IMG/VR virus record: IMGVR_UViG_3300010401_000032
Location: 1 to 26,144 of that record
Strand: one strand, 5' to 3'
Length of the DNA: 26,144 bases
Source: a virus
The notes beneath the pieces are model-generated. The model saw only the letters and a program-made list of their open reading frames with translations. It made no database searches and had not been told where the DNA came from. The position numbers and the translations under genes were made by a program. Below, piece after piece: positions 13,647 through 19,654 of the stretch. Position 1 is the stretch's first letter; the number at the start of each line of letters is the position of its first letter.

Positions 13647-13680
13647 GATGACAGTATATACTATCCTGTCATCGAGTCAA
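13644..13680 (-). promoter_or_regulatory. Promoter covered by an 11-bp inverted repeat
   Basis: TTGACT (13675-13680), 16-base spacer, TATACT (13653-13658). CTCGATGACAG (13644-13654) and its perfect complement (13666-13676) flank the core, a classical operator position. The -35 lies in the last codons of the gene ending at 13669. Confidence 0.6.
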
Positions 13681-14010
13681 GAATCTCTTCATTTGTTCCA
13701 TCGAAGCTTGGATGTTTTTGCATCCAACGGGATTCGCAGAATGAATCGACCACTTTAGAGGATACAGAATAATACCTGGACCAGAGCCATGGCGATCAAC
13801 GAAAGCCATCATTTCCAGGAACTTTGCGACATCGTATCCCGTGCCTCGATCTTCGCCGAGATCATGATCGAAGCTAATCCATTCGATCGACTCACGATTG
13901 AGCCAGAGAAGACCGATACACTCTTTCGCCGTTCGGCAAATGGTCCAACCCTCATCCTTCTCGCCTTCGAGGTAGGACGGATTACGGATATCGTCGAGCC
14001 AAATCTTCAT
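13669..14010 (-). CDS. Cyclic-phosphate processing receiver domain protein, 113 aa
   Basis: It starts MKIWLDDIRNPSYL and contains IEWISFDHDLGEDRGTG (about 42-58) and a YDVAKFLEMM helix. This is the recognisable order of the cyclic-phosphate processing receiver (cREC) family, a receiver-like Rossmannoid domain with the WLDDxR N-terminus and a DHDLG acidic pocket. Known members are found in phages and bacterial conflict loci and are predicted to act on cyclic phosphate ends or nucleotides. The ATG at 14010 overlaps the upstream TAA (TAATG). The gene ends inside the promoter of the small RNA candidate. Confidence 0.7.
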   Translation of the reverse strand: MKIWLDDIRNPSYLEGEKDEGWTICRTAKECIGLLWLNRESIEWISFDHDLGEDRGTGYDVAKFLEMMAFVDRHGSGPGIILYPLKWSIHSANPVGCKNIQASMEQMKRFLTR

Positions 14011-14177
14011 TATGCAGTCCCCAGATTTTGTCCTGTCAGTTTCTTCCAATTGAAAGCAATCCACCTACGGCAGCCACGATGAATGACATTGCCGTCCTTT
14101 AGGATTACAAACTCAGAACCAAATCTATTGAGGCCAATCCAATCGGCCCGCAGATTGTTGAACTCGGAAACGATCAT
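14010..14177 (-). CDS. Unknown protein, 55 aa
   Basis: The ATG at 14177 lies eight bases after a TATAAT, so its mRNA has at most one or two leader bases. The product begins MIVSEFNNLRADWIGLNRFG and is beta-rich with several tryptophans (RRWIAFNWKKLTG). No family is recognised. It is coupled by TAATG to the cyclic-phosphate receiver gene and probably works with it. Confidence 0.6.
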   Translation of the reverse strand: MIVSEFNNLRADWIGLNRFGSEFVILKDGNVIHRGCRRWIAFNWKKLTGQNLGTA

Positions 14178-14185
14178 AGTATTTC

Positions 14186-14213
14186 ATTATACTATTTCCA
14201 GCCTACTTTCCAA
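14186..14213 (-). promoter_or_regulatory. Near-leaderless promoter, TTGGAA-16-TATAAT
   Basis: -35 TTGGAA (14208-14213), spacer 16, -10 TATAAT (14186-14191), eight bases to the ATG at 14177. The -35 overlaps the last codons of the upstream gene. Confidence 0.6.
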
Positions 14214-14475
14214 ATTCTCTTACAATCTCCTTACATGTCTGAATGTCCTCGATTTCGAGGGGTCCGGACAGATCGGCGAGCTTGGAAATGAAGAGCTTAG
14301 AAATGGCGTGTTTGTTCTTCCATTCCGTGTCTTGACCTAGAACGTGCGAAAGGTCGCAGATCGTTCTCATGTGTTCACAGAACTGAAACACGATGCCTGA
14401 CAGGTTGCACCCGTTTTGGACGAGTAGTGCATCCCGTGCGGCATCGGCATACCGCTTCTTCATGGCCGTATCCAT
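14203..14475 (-). CDS. Phage unknown protein, 90 aa, leaderless
   Basis: A strong promoter (TTGACA-17-TACAAT) ends six bases before ATG 14475, which fixes the start; the open frame further upstream is chance. The sequence MDTAMKKRYADAARDALLVQ followed by NGCNLSGIVFQF matches a recurrent phage protein of unknown function with an ARDALLVQ-x-ACNLSGIV core. It is probably all-helical and cytoplasmic. It forms a unit of its own, followed by the promoter of the cREC operon. Confidence 0.7.
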   Translation of the reverse strand: MDTAMKKRYADAARDALLVQNGCNLSGIVFQFCEHMRTICDLSHVLGQDTEWKNKHAISKLFISKLADLSGPLEIEDIQTCKEIVREFGK

Positions 14476-14481
14476 GGCTGG

Positions 14482-14510
14482 ATTGTAACACAGTGCGATA
14501 GCTCTGTCAA
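14482..14510 (-). promoter_or_regulatory. Leaderless promoter, TTGACA-17-TACAAT
   Basis: -35 TTGACA (14505-14510), 17-base spacer, -10 TACAAT (14482-14487), six bases to ATG 14475. It is divergent from the promoter at 14525-14553. Confidence 0.75.
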
Positions 14511-14524
14511 TTCGGAAACGTAAT

Positions 14525-14579
14525 TTGCCGTGCAAGAGTTTATGCACTATTCTAGGGCACCTTAGGCAATGGAGCCTAA
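14525..14579 (+). promoter_or_regulatory. Rightward promoter with spacer palindrome and leader hairpin
   Basis: TTGCCG (14525-14530), 17-base spacer, TATTCT (14548-14553). The inverted repeat GTGCA/TGCAC lies across the spacer. A TTAGGC (14562-14567) / GCCTAA (14574-14579) hairpin follows in the 5' leader of the small AT-hook gene. Confidence 0.5.
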
Positions 14580-14601
14580 AAACCACAATCAGGAGTGCAT
14601 C

Positions 14602-14745
14602 ATGGTCAACACCCTCAAGATTCAAGCGATCGAGCAAGGTACGACCCTCCAGGAACTCGTGTCCGAGATCCTCGGACGGGCTGGCATCGCTCGCCCGCGT
14701 GGACGCCCGAGGGGCCGCCGGCCCGCGACCGAGCAAGCTCAGTAG
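14602..14745 (+). CDS. Small DNA-binding protein with AT-hook-like tail, 47 aa
   Basis: The N-terminal part TLKIQAIEQGTTLQELVSEI looks like the helical half of a ribbon-helix-helix. The tail ARPRGRPRGRRP contains the GRP core of AT-hooks and should bind the DNA minor groove. CAGGAG six bases upstream of the ATG is a good ribosome site, unlike the leaderless neighbours. It is probably a regulator of its own divergent promoter region, which carries a spacer palindrome. The protein is short and unstudied in exact form. Confidence 0.6.
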   Translation: MVNTLKIQAIEQGTTLQELVSEILGRAGIARPRGRPRGRRPATEQAQ

Positions 14746-14789
14746 TCGTCCCGGGTTCGGGAATTCGAAGGGCAAGCCAAGGAATTGGC

Positions 14790-14817
14790 TTGCTCTTTCG
14801 TCACTACCTACTATTAT
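14790..14817 (+). promoter_or_regulatory. Leaderless promoter, TTGCTC-16-TATTAT
   Basis: -35 TTGCTC (14790-14795), spacer 16, -10 TATTAT (14812-14817), six bases to ATG 14824. CCTAC/GTAGG arms flank the -10. Confidence 0.5.
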
Positions 14818-14823
14818 GTAGGC

Positions 14824-15009
14824 ATGGCACACAAGCTCGCTCACTTCTTCCCCTCCATCCTTACAGACCACAAAAATAGGAGCTATCTTGTAATTCAATT
14901 TACGGATGGTAGGGGCGAGCTTCAAATGGATATGAGAATTCCACTGTACCAAAACGATCCGGGGGCCGTCAAAGACGACCCCCGAGATCAGCAAACGAGC
15001 GTAACCTAG
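14824..15009 (+). CDS. Unknown protein, 61 aa, leaderless
   Basis: The ATG at 14824 is exactly six bases past a TATTAT -10. The product starts MAHKLAHFFPSILTDHKNRS and is a small beta-containing soluble protein (YLVIQFTDGRGELQMDMRI) with an acidic C-terminus. No family is recognised. It is one of the few rightward genes in this block and is convergent with the ribbon-helix-helix gene; the hairpin at 14999-15017 lies across both ends. Confidence 0.55.
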   Translation: MAHKLAHFFPSILTDHKNRSYLVIQFTDGRGELQMDMRIPLYQNDPGAVKDDPRDQQTSVT

Positions 15010-15017
15010 CGTTACGC
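14999..15017. other. Hairpin between convergent genes
   Basis: GCGTAAC (14999-15005) / GTTACGC (15011-15017) with a five-base loop spans the ends of two convergent genes. No uridine run follows either way, so it is a weak terminator candidate. Confidence 0.35.
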
Positions 15018-15176
15018 AACGAGCCGCAGAATAGCCTTATGCACCGCCTCGTTGAGGTTGATGCCTTGGGCCGCTGCGAACTTCTTGACCAAATTCTTGG
15101 TCGAAGTGGGGATCCGAACGCCAAGAACGGACGTTTGGATGTTGAACGTGGACGGACGACCGAGCTTAGTAGCCAT
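15012..15176 (-). CDS. Ribbon-helix-helix regulator, 54 aa
   Basis: After a GRPSTF leader, TSVLGVRIPTSTKNLVKKFA (about 16-35) and AAQGINLNEAVHKAILRLV make the strand-helix-helix order of RHH (CopG/Arc-type) repressors. A second RHH protein at 21722-21940 shares the GRPS(T/S)F leader and the same core spacing, so the two are paralogues. An excellent Shine-Dalgarno (AAAGGAGAA) sits six bases before ATG 15176. It probably dimerises and binds one of the local palindromic promoters. Confidence 0.75.
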   Translation of the reverse strand: MATKLGRPSTFNIQTSVLGVRIPTSTKNLVKKFAAAQGINLNEAVHKAILRLVA

Positions 15177-15222
15177 TTGCGATTCTCCTTTAGTAATACT
15201 AGAAACCATATCTAGTGGGAGG

Positions 15223-15250
15223 AGTATAGCACGGCCGGACCCGTTTACAA
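15223..15250 (-). promoter_or_regulatory. Promoter of the RHH gene, TTGTAA-16-TATACT
   Basis: -35 TTGTAA (15245-15250), spacer 16, -10 TATACT (15223-15228). The leader of about 40 bases contains a CTAGA/TCTAG arm pair before the Shine-Dalgarno, a possible autoregulatory site. Confidence 0.6.
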
Positions 15251-15262
15251 GTTACGGGACAG

Positions 15263-15547
15263 TCATTTTGCGAACGGCAAGGAAGAATACGTCCATTCTT
15301 GACTTACCGTCCGGCCGTAGCCGTTCCAGTGCTCCAGGAGCCTATAAAGACTTCGCTCATCGAAGACTTGGACGTAACTCGTGCCCGTACGACCTGTCTT
15401 GTGATGCTTCCAATAGTACGGCACGCTGACCATACCCTTGGGGATGTCCTGCTGTCGAGTAGCCCGAGCGTAGTTCACTCCGGCCTCGTACAGGATGGGC
15501 TCTTCGTAATTCAATTGCCGCCCTTTTCCTTTTGTGAAAGGATCCAT
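15263..15547 (-). CDS. Unknown protein, 94 aa
   Basis: The sequence has a Tyr/Trp-rich beta pattern (VSVPYYWKHHKTGRTGTSYV) followed by a LYRLLEHWNGYG helix. No domain is recognised. It overlaps the preceding gene by 37 bases and is the last gene of the operon from the promoter at 16352-16379. Confidence 0.65.
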   Translation of the reverse strand: MDPFTKGKGRQLNYEEPILYEAGVNYARATRQQDIPKGMVSVPYYWKHHKTGRTGTSYVQVFDERSLYRLLEHWNGYGRTVSQEWTYSSLPFAK

Positions 15548-15960
15548 TCTCTAACTTGAGCCGGCGGACCCTTGACGAGGCTATTCCAACCAAAGTCAAG
15601 AATCTCAATCGAGAGAGAACAAGCCTCGTCAACGCTCACGATATAGACGTACTCTTCGCCAACATCCTTTGTGCCAGCCGGCTCAAGGTAGAAGTTCCCC
15701 ACCGATGTCCGGGCCGCCGTGTGCTTAGTCTTCGGATGGCTTCGCTTCAAACGTGCAACGATTTGAGCCGCGAGACACCCGGCTCCATTTGCCACGTTTT
15801 TATCTTCGTAGGAACTAATACCGTTTGTGATTCTGAAAGGCAGAAGGAAATCCACAAGTTCCAATCCGTGACCCTCGGGATAACCGTCCATTTGACGATA
15901 GAGGGTGAGGATATCTGCCCCACTTTCATTACGCACAATTGTAAGCGATCGAGTATCCAT
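15511..15960 (-). CDS. Conserved phage/bacterial unknown protein, 149 aa
   Basis: It begins MDTRSLTIVRNESGADIL and continues LYRQMDGYPEGHGLELVDFL. This matches a widespread family of unknown function with the core M-x-TR-S/A-LT and YRQ-x-DGYPxGHG. The fold is likely alpha/beta and the protein cytoplasmic. Length 149 fits shorter members. The gene starts two bases after the stop of its upstream neighbour. No biochemical role is established. Confidence 0.75.
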   Translation of the reverse strand: MDTRSLTIVRNESGADILTLYRQMDGYPEGHGLELVDFLLPFRITNGISSYEDKNVANGAGCLAAQIVARLKRSHPKTKHTAARTSVGNFYLEPAGTKDVGEEYVYIVSVDEACSLSIEILDFGWNSLVKGPPAQVREWILSQKEKGGN

Positions 15961-15962
15961 GA

Positions 15963-16190
15963 TTATGTCTTTCTAAATCGTGGTAGTTGACGGATCCAGG
16001 AATTGTCGCCTTCTTCATATCGGATATCAGCATACAGCCGCAGAAATGCGGGAGCGTCGATATCTTGCTCTAAATAGAGATACTTGCCCGATTGCCGGCT
16101 GTACGGCGAAATCTTTAGCCCTACCCGCTTGGCTTCTGATAGCGGGACCTCAAGCCATGCACGGCCCGAGTCTGCGAGGAGGCGGAACAT
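15963..16190 (-). CDS. Unknown protein, 75 aa
   Basis: Small alpha/beta protein with WLEVPLSEAKRVGLKISPYS and a YLYLEQDIDAPAFLRLY segment. It shows no known motif. The start sits two bases after the upstream stop in the context GGCGAATAGCCATG, which recurs at other start sites of this block. It is the second gene of a four-gene unit. Confidence 0.65.
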   Translation of the reverse strand: MFRLLADSGRAWLEVPLSEAKRVGLKISPYSRQSGKYLYLEQDIDAPAFLRLYADIRYEEGDNSWIRQLPRFRKT

Positions 16191-16192
16191 GG

Positions 16193-16345
16193 CTATTCGC
16201 CAAAATAGCGAGCCATCGCCTCAAGCTCTTCGCCGCTAGGCGGCGGGACCCCGGGAATGTCCTCCCAAGCGTCCGCAGGAGCTTCCACGCTGGCCCAAAG
16301 GTCCGCCTTGATGATCGCTGCCTCGCCTTGTTCGGTGTTCTTCAT
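16193..16345 (-). CDS. Unknown acidic protein, 50 aa, leaderless
   Basis: ATG 16345 is exactly six bases downstream of a TATAAT. The product starts MKNTEQGEAAIIKADLWASV and has a Pro-rich centre (EDIPGVPPPSGEELEAMARY). No family is recognised. It is the first gene of the operon running to 15263. Confidence 0.6.
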   Translation of the reverse strand: MKNTEQGEAAIIKADLWASVEAPADAWEDIPGVPPPSGEELEAMARYFGE

Positions 16346-16351
16346 GAATGT

Positions 16352-16379
16352 ATTATACATCATGCGGCCGAATAGGCAA
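16352..16379 (-). promoter_or_regulatory. Leaderless promoter, TTGCCT-16-TATAAT
   Basis: -35 TTGCCT (16374-16379), spacer 16, -10 TATAAT (16352-16357), six bases to ATG 16345. Confidence 0.7.
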
Positions 16380-16387
16380 GTAATATT

Positions 16388-16540
16388 CTAGATAAATCTC
16401 ACCCACCAACATTTACACGCTCTTCGTGTGCATCGAAAATACCACGCTACATTTCCAAGCCATATAATAGGATCACCGAAAGATGTCTTTCTCTCGTGCT
16501 TGGCAAAACGATGCTGGCATTTAGGACAAGTGGATATCAT
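16388..16540 (-). CDS. Zinc ribbon protein, 50 aa
   Basis: CPKC at residues 5-8 and CTRRACKC at 37-44 form a four-cysteine zinc ribbon in an otherwise aromatic, basic protein (IIWLGNVAWYFR). The ATG at 16540 overlaps the upstream TGA as ATGA. It is the last gene of the five-gene operon from 17547. A nucleic-acid-binding or structural role is likely but unproven. Confidence 0.65.
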   Translation of the reverse strand: MISTCPKCQHRFAKHERKTSFGDPIIWLGNVAWYFRCTRRACKCWWVRFI

Positions 16541-16824
16541 ACTGGCAACTTCGGAAATACACCGAATGCCTGAAAGCACCGAACGTGTGCATTTATCATG
16601 CTTGGAAAAGGACCCAGGAGATCCTCGTCATTGCTTCGAATGAACCAGTTATCTCCACGCCTAGCAATCTGATATTCGGGGCCGTGCGAATGCAGTATGG
16701 TAACAACGTCGATATCAGAAAGCTTCATATGATTACAGTCTCCGCAAGAATCGGGCTGCCCACAATCGGGACAAAGCTCATCTTCGGGATAATCCCACTT
16801 GCGTCCGTATCGATCGGTGCTCAC
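16537..16824 (-). CDS. Small protein with N-terminal Cys cluster, 95 aa
   Basis: It starts at GTG 16824 overlapping the upstream stop (GTGA). A Cys-rich knuckle CPDCGQPDSCGDC (18-30) is followed by VVTILHSHGPEYQIARRGDN and a helical tail. A zinc-binding N-terminus fused to a small unknown domain is the best reading. Confidence 0.65.
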   Translation of the reverse strand: MSTDRYGRKWDYPEDELCPDCGQPDSCGDCNHMKLSDIDVVTILHSHGPEYQIARRGDNWFIRSNDEDLLGPFPSMINAHVRCFQAFGVFPKLPV

Positions 16825-17177
16825 AATTGCTCTTCGATGATGTCGGCAATCTTTTCGAATGGGATGCCGTTGTCATTGAGATCTGAAAGAGTACCAGCCC
16901 AAGATTCTTCCATTTCGTAATCGATACTTGGATCACAATCAACTAGGCCGGCCCAAGCTTGGACTTCCTCGGGTAGATAATCCCCTTCCTCTAAATAAGT
17001 GCATGGGGAACCATCTACTTCGAACATCCGCCACTTATTGCCAGTTTCCTCAGCATGCAATGCACAAAGGACGCCGAGACAGCAATATCCATTGGCATTC
17101 TTTAGGGCACGATCGGTCTGCTGAAACATGCCACTTCGAAGTGCGGCCGTCCATCTAGACTTGACTTGCAGCTTCAA
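16821..17177 (-). CDS. Conserved phage unknown protein, 118 aa, TTG start
   Basis: The core WTAALRSGMFQQ, then GYCCLGVLCALH, LPEEVQAWAGL and TLSDLNDNGIPFEKIADIIE matches a very common phage family (ALRSGxYxQ…FCCLGVLC…LNDxGxSFxxIA) of unknown function. TTG 17177 overlaps the upstream TGA and has GAGGA eight bases before it, while the alternative GTG at 17201 lies before that ribosome site. The TTG start is therefore preferred. Usual family length is similar. Confidence 0.75.
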   Translation of the reverse strand: MKLQVKSRWTAALRSGMFQQTDRALKNANGYCCLGVLCALHAEETGNKWRMFEVDGSPCTYLEEGDYLPEEVQAWAGLVDCDPSIDYEMEESWAGTLSDLNDNGIPFEKIADIIEEQL

Positions 17178-17377
17178 ATTATGATTCCTCGGATTTCCCA
17201 CTTGTTACTGGGGAAGAACTCATGATCCTCATACAGACCCTTGTAGAATCGAGCCTTGTCCGCTGAATCCCACAGTTTCACTACATTGGGATTAGAAGTA
17301 GTATACCATTCCTTAGTTCTCTCGTCAACTGCGATATACTGATCTTTTCCAGCTTTGAAATAGAAAAGTTCTTTCAC
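17174..17377 (-). CDS. Unknown protein, 67 aa, GTG start
   Basis: The GTG at 17377 overlaps the upstream TGA (GTGA). The product is alpha/beta, beginning KELFYFKAGKDQYIAVDERT and containing NVVKLWDSADKARFYKGLYE. No family is recognised. It is the second gene of its operon. Confidence 0.6.
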   Translation of the reverse strand: MKELFYFKAGKDQYIAVDERTKEWYTTSNPNVVKLWDSADKARFYKGLYEDHEFFPSNKWEIRGIII

Positions 17378-17547
17378 GAGAACATCCCCAATTGTTGGAC
17401 GGCAGAAACTTGGATGCGAGCCTTGTTGCCCGGCTTAGCCCGATTGTACTTGGCGAGCCACACTACGCAATCGCCGTAGTTCGCCTTGTCGTCGGTTTCG
17501 GTGGACCGGTAGAGGAGCAGGCCGTTCTCGACAACCTCGTAGCTCAT
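17374..17547 (-). CDS. Unknown protein, 57 aa, leaderless
   Basis: ATG 17547 lies six bases after a perfect TATAAT. The product MSYEVVENGLLLYRSTETDD continues with YGDCVVWLAKYNRAKPGNKA, a small beta protein. It heads the operon ending at 16388. No family is recognised. Confidence 0.6.
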   Translation of the reverse strand: MSYEVVENGLLLYRSTETDDKANYGDCVVWLAKYNRAKPGNKARIQVSAVQQLGMFS

Positions 17548-17553
17548 GACTCC

Positions 17554-17581
17554 ATTATAGCATGTATTGCATGCTAGTCAA
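17554..17581 (-). promoter_or_regulatory. Leaderless promoter with spacer palindrome
   Basis: TTGACT (17576-17581), spacer 16, TATAAT (17554-17559), six bases to ATG 17547. The spacer holds AGCATG/CATGCT. The same layout is seen at 18937-18965 and 22402-22429. Confidence 0.75.
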
Positions 17582-17584
17582 ATA

Positions 17585-18139
17585 CTATCCAGGAAACTCG
17601 GCCTCTTGCTTTACCTTTACCGCCATCGTTTCGGGCAGATCGTGGAGGAGCAGATAGACCTCGCCCCCGAATGAGAGACTCCGGATCGAGTCCAGTGCGT
17701 AATCCCGAACGAGAATTTCCTTCTCCGTTTCCTGCCGGCTGGACTTGCTCCGGGCCGGGAGATACGGGGCGACTTGCTCTTCCGTCAACATGGTGCCATC
17801 GGCCGCGAAATAGGTATGATTGAGACTCTTCTCAACCTTCGTTTCCAAATACAGTTTGTCATTATGTTCAACAAACATCGTGCCCGGAACTCGCCGGCCC
17901 CACTGGCGGGGATCCGCTTCGAAGTCACCTTCCGAACCTTCCCGCAAACGCTGCCGATTGACCGCGTTCTCATACTGGAATCCGAGGCAAACATTGACGC
18001 GAGACAACTTGCGGACTTGGCCGTAAGGATTGCCAGTCTTCTTGAGTCTGGCGTCCGTGTCCGTGCAAATCGTGGCGAACGTCGCTCCCTTGATGCTGAG
18101 GAGCAGGGTGACGAGATTGTCTTTGGAGATGACCTTCAT
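17585..18139 (-). CDS. Conserved phage unknown protein, 184 aa
   Basis: The sequence KGATFATICTDTDARLKKTG and a downstream RQWGRRVPGTMFVEHNDKLY and YLETKVEKSL follow a phage family with a TGNPY, VNRQxxREG and WGxRxxGTxxVEH core, of unknown function. It is probably a beta-rich cytoplasmic protein. The start follows AAGGAAAGCGAAGAGCT. The leader carries a hairpin at 18157-18174, so it is one of the few first genes in this block with a real 5' leader. Confidence 0.7.
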   Translation of the reverse strand: MKVISKDNLVTLLLSIKGATFATICTDTDARLKKTGNPYGQVRKLSRVNVCLGFQYENAVNRQRLREGSEGDFEADPRQWGRRVPGTMFVEHNDKLYLETKVEKSLNHTYFAADGTMLTEEQVAPYLPARSKSSRQETEKEILVRDYALDSIRSLSFGGEVYLLLHDLPETMAVKVKQEAEFPG

Positions 18140-18156
18140 AGCTCTTCGCTTTCCTT

Positions 18157-18202
18157 ATGGCGTCTGAACGCCATAGTATACCATATCGCTCTTCGCTGTC
18201 AA
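18157..18202 (-). promoter_or_regulatory. Promoter TTGACA-16-TATACT with leader hairpin
   Basis: -35 TTGACA (18197-18202), -10 TATACT (18175-18180). The perfect hairpin ATGGCGT/ACGCCAT with a four-base loop (18157-18174) spans the first transcribed bases, a possible operator or 5' stabiliser. Confidence 0.65.
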
Positions 18203-18208
18203 GTCAAT

Positions 18209-18718
18209 CTAGGGGCATTTATTGTGTCGATACCCACGGCCGCCCAACGCCAGATTCTCATTGTGCCTTTTGAGTCTAATCGGACTCAACATGATCGATT
18301 GGCCACACGTGCCACACGCGGCGGGAGTCATTACCACCTTTCGCTTGAAAGCTTCGGCGACCTCCAGAGTATGGCACCGCTCGCCATTGCCACCTAGGCG
18401 AATATGCATTGCTTGCCACGCTTCGCCGTGATCGATTTTGCGACCCGTAGGACCCCGGAAGGGCGGGGCCAGAATATGGGCAAATTCGTGCGTGACGGTA
18501 TTGTAGAAATCGTCCGCAAAGTTAGTTTCATCGGCGTAGAATGGCAGTGAAAGCTTTACGATTTTACTTAGGCACTTGGCTTTACCAGCGGCCTCAGTCA
18601 TCCGAGTAGAAATCTCTATCCGAATTTGACGAAGTACCGGCCCCAAATCAGGGTGTTTGATAGCGAGTACGTCACGAATACAATAGGCTTCGTGGAGTAA
18701 ATCTTGTGCGGACTTCAT
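18209..18718 (-). CDS. SprT-like zinc metalloprotease domain protein, 169 aa
   Basis: HEFAH (H77, E78, H81) with a third histidine in DHGEAWQAMH (about H97) gives the SprT/Spartan zinc site. A C-terminal zinc ribbon follows (CGTC 135-138 and the final HNKC), the usual SprT order. The family includes DNA-protein crosslink proteases and phage copies of unclear role. Length 169 is typical for the bacterial/phage type. It starts two bases after the upstream stop, in the second position of a two-gene unit. Confidence 0.8.
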   Translation of the reverse strand: MKSAQDLLHEAYCIRDVLAIKHPDLGPVLRQIRIEISTRMTEAAGKAKCLSKIVKLSLPFYADETNFADDFYNTVTHEFAHILAPPFRGPTGRKIDHGEAWQAMHIRLGGNGERCHTLEVAEAFKRKVVMTPAACGTCGQSIMLSPIRLKRHNENLALGGRGYRHNKCP

Positions 18719-18720
18719 GG

Positions 18721-18930
18721 CTATTTGCTACACTTACAGTCTTCGAAAGCACCTTCTGAATGGCCAGCAGATTCAATAGATGCATAGAATATCTTGCCAT
18801 CGAATCGATACGGTCTGACGTAACGAAGTCCACCTTCGGGGTCCGGTTGCTTGGGCTTCGGATTCCCGCATGCGACGTATGCGTCACGCACGGCCCTTTC
18901 GTGGGCCAATCGCTTTTGCCATTCTTCCAT
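18721..18930 (-). CDS. Unknown protein, 69 aa, leaderless
   Basis: ATG 18930 is six bases from a perfect TATAAT. The product MEEWQKRLAHERAVRDAYVA is helical at the N-terminus and ends Cys/Lys-rich (EDCKCSK). No family is recognised. Its stop TAG is two bases from the SprT-like start. Confidence 0.65.
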   Translation of the reverse strand: MEEWQKRLAHERAVRDAYVACGNPKPKQPDPEGGLRYVRPYRFDGKIFYASIESAGHSEGAFEDCKCSK

Positions 18931-18936
18931 GGTTTC

Positions 18937-18965
18937 ATTATAGCATATTACTATATGCTAGTCAA
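18937..18965 (-). promoter_or_regulatory. Leaderless promoter with spacer palindrome
   Basis: TTGACT (18960-18965), spacer 17, TATAAT (18937-18942), six bases to ATG 18930. The spacer holds AGCATAT/ATATGCT. Confidence 0.75.
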
Positions 18966-18981
18966 GACCCTTACATAAGTA

Positions 18982-19269
18982 TTACTTTACGTAAAGTGCA
19001 ATTGTTCTCTTTACGTTTTCCAGCGTTCGAACCATCGCTGCCGTATCTTCCGATTTGAGCCGAATGTAAATCGCTGGACCAAACATCCCATCATAATTTA
19101 CTTCACAAACTCCATCAATTCTAGAAAGAATAGAAGTCAATGTTGCGGGATAAGCGTATGTCCCAGTCGTAGTCTTGTATAGATCGACGGAATCCCTATC
19201 TAGTATTTTGAAGAACTGTTCTTTAGCAATCTCGATGCAGTAGGAGCGTTCGGTTTCGGTTACTTTCAT
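18982..19269 (-). CDS. Unknown protein, 95 aa
   Basis: Alpha/beta protein with IEIAKEQFFKILDRDSVDLY and a C-terminal helix AAMVRTLENVKRTIALYVK. No family is recognised. Its start is in the recurring context AGCGAAGAGCTATG, nine bases after the upstream stop. It is the last gene of the five-gene operon from 20209. Confidence 0.65.
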   Translation of the reverse strand: MKVTETERSYCIEIAKEQFFKILDRDSVDLYKTTTGTYAYPATLTSILSRIDGVCEVNYDGMFGPAIYIRLKSEDTAAMVRTLENVKRTIALYVK

Positions 19270-19278
19270 AGCTCTTCG

Positions 19279-19506
19279 CTAGGGGATCCATTGAGTTAGA
19301 CAAATTCTATTTCCAGGCTGAACCGTATACAGGAATCCAGCATAGCGGCTTCCGCGATTGTATTCGTCTACCCAAGGACGCGGGGTAAAGTAATTTGCAG
19401 AGCTACAGGACTCACCCTTTGCGAAGGCAGGCACCGCACGACTATTCCACAAATTCCAAATGTCGGAAGTCCAGATAGCTTCCTTGGAATTGATGCACGT
19501 TCGCAT
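19279..19506 (-). CDS. Unknown protein, 75 aa
   Basis: ATG 19506 has AGGCGAG upstream, embedded in the stop of the 45-residue zinc gene, and is preferred over an earlier ATG at 19539 that lies inside that gene. The product is Trp/Tyr rich (AIWTSDIWNLWNSRAVPAFA) and beta-like. No family is recognised. Confidence 0.6.
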   Translation of the reverse strand: MRTCINSKEAIWTSDIWNLWNSRAVPAFAKGESCSSANYFTPRPWVDEYNRGSRYAGFLYTVQPGNRICLTQWIP

Positions 19507-19516
19507 GGCCACTCGC

Positions 19517-19654
19517 CTAATTTTTACAAGGCTTGCCATGATATCGATTCCGCCCGCAGTCGGGGCAAAAACTGAATCGTCTACTCCAGGCTTCTAGGAC
19601 GCTAGCTAGCCACTGGAGAAGAATCGCTATCGGCTCCAGCGTCCGAGCTTTCAT
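19517..19654 (-). CDS. Small zinc-knuckle protein, 45 aa
   Basis: The product starts MKARTLEPIAILLQWLASVL, a hydrophobic helix, and ends FCPDCGRNRYHGKPCKN, a three-cysteine knuckle (CPDC plus one Cys) typical of small phage zinc proteins. It overlaps the end of the upstream gene by 53 bases in another frame. No separated Shine-Dalgarno is visible (GGAAG abuts the ATG), so the start is less certain than the frame. Confidence 0.5.
   Translation of the reverse strand: MKARTLEPIAILLQWLASVLEAWSRRFSFCPDCGRNRYHGKPCKN

Noticed and set aside
14476-14994. Upstream extension of the 90-residue protein to 263 residues
   Set aside because: A consensus promoter ends six bases before ATG 14475, and the extension lies opposite two rightward genes with their own signals.
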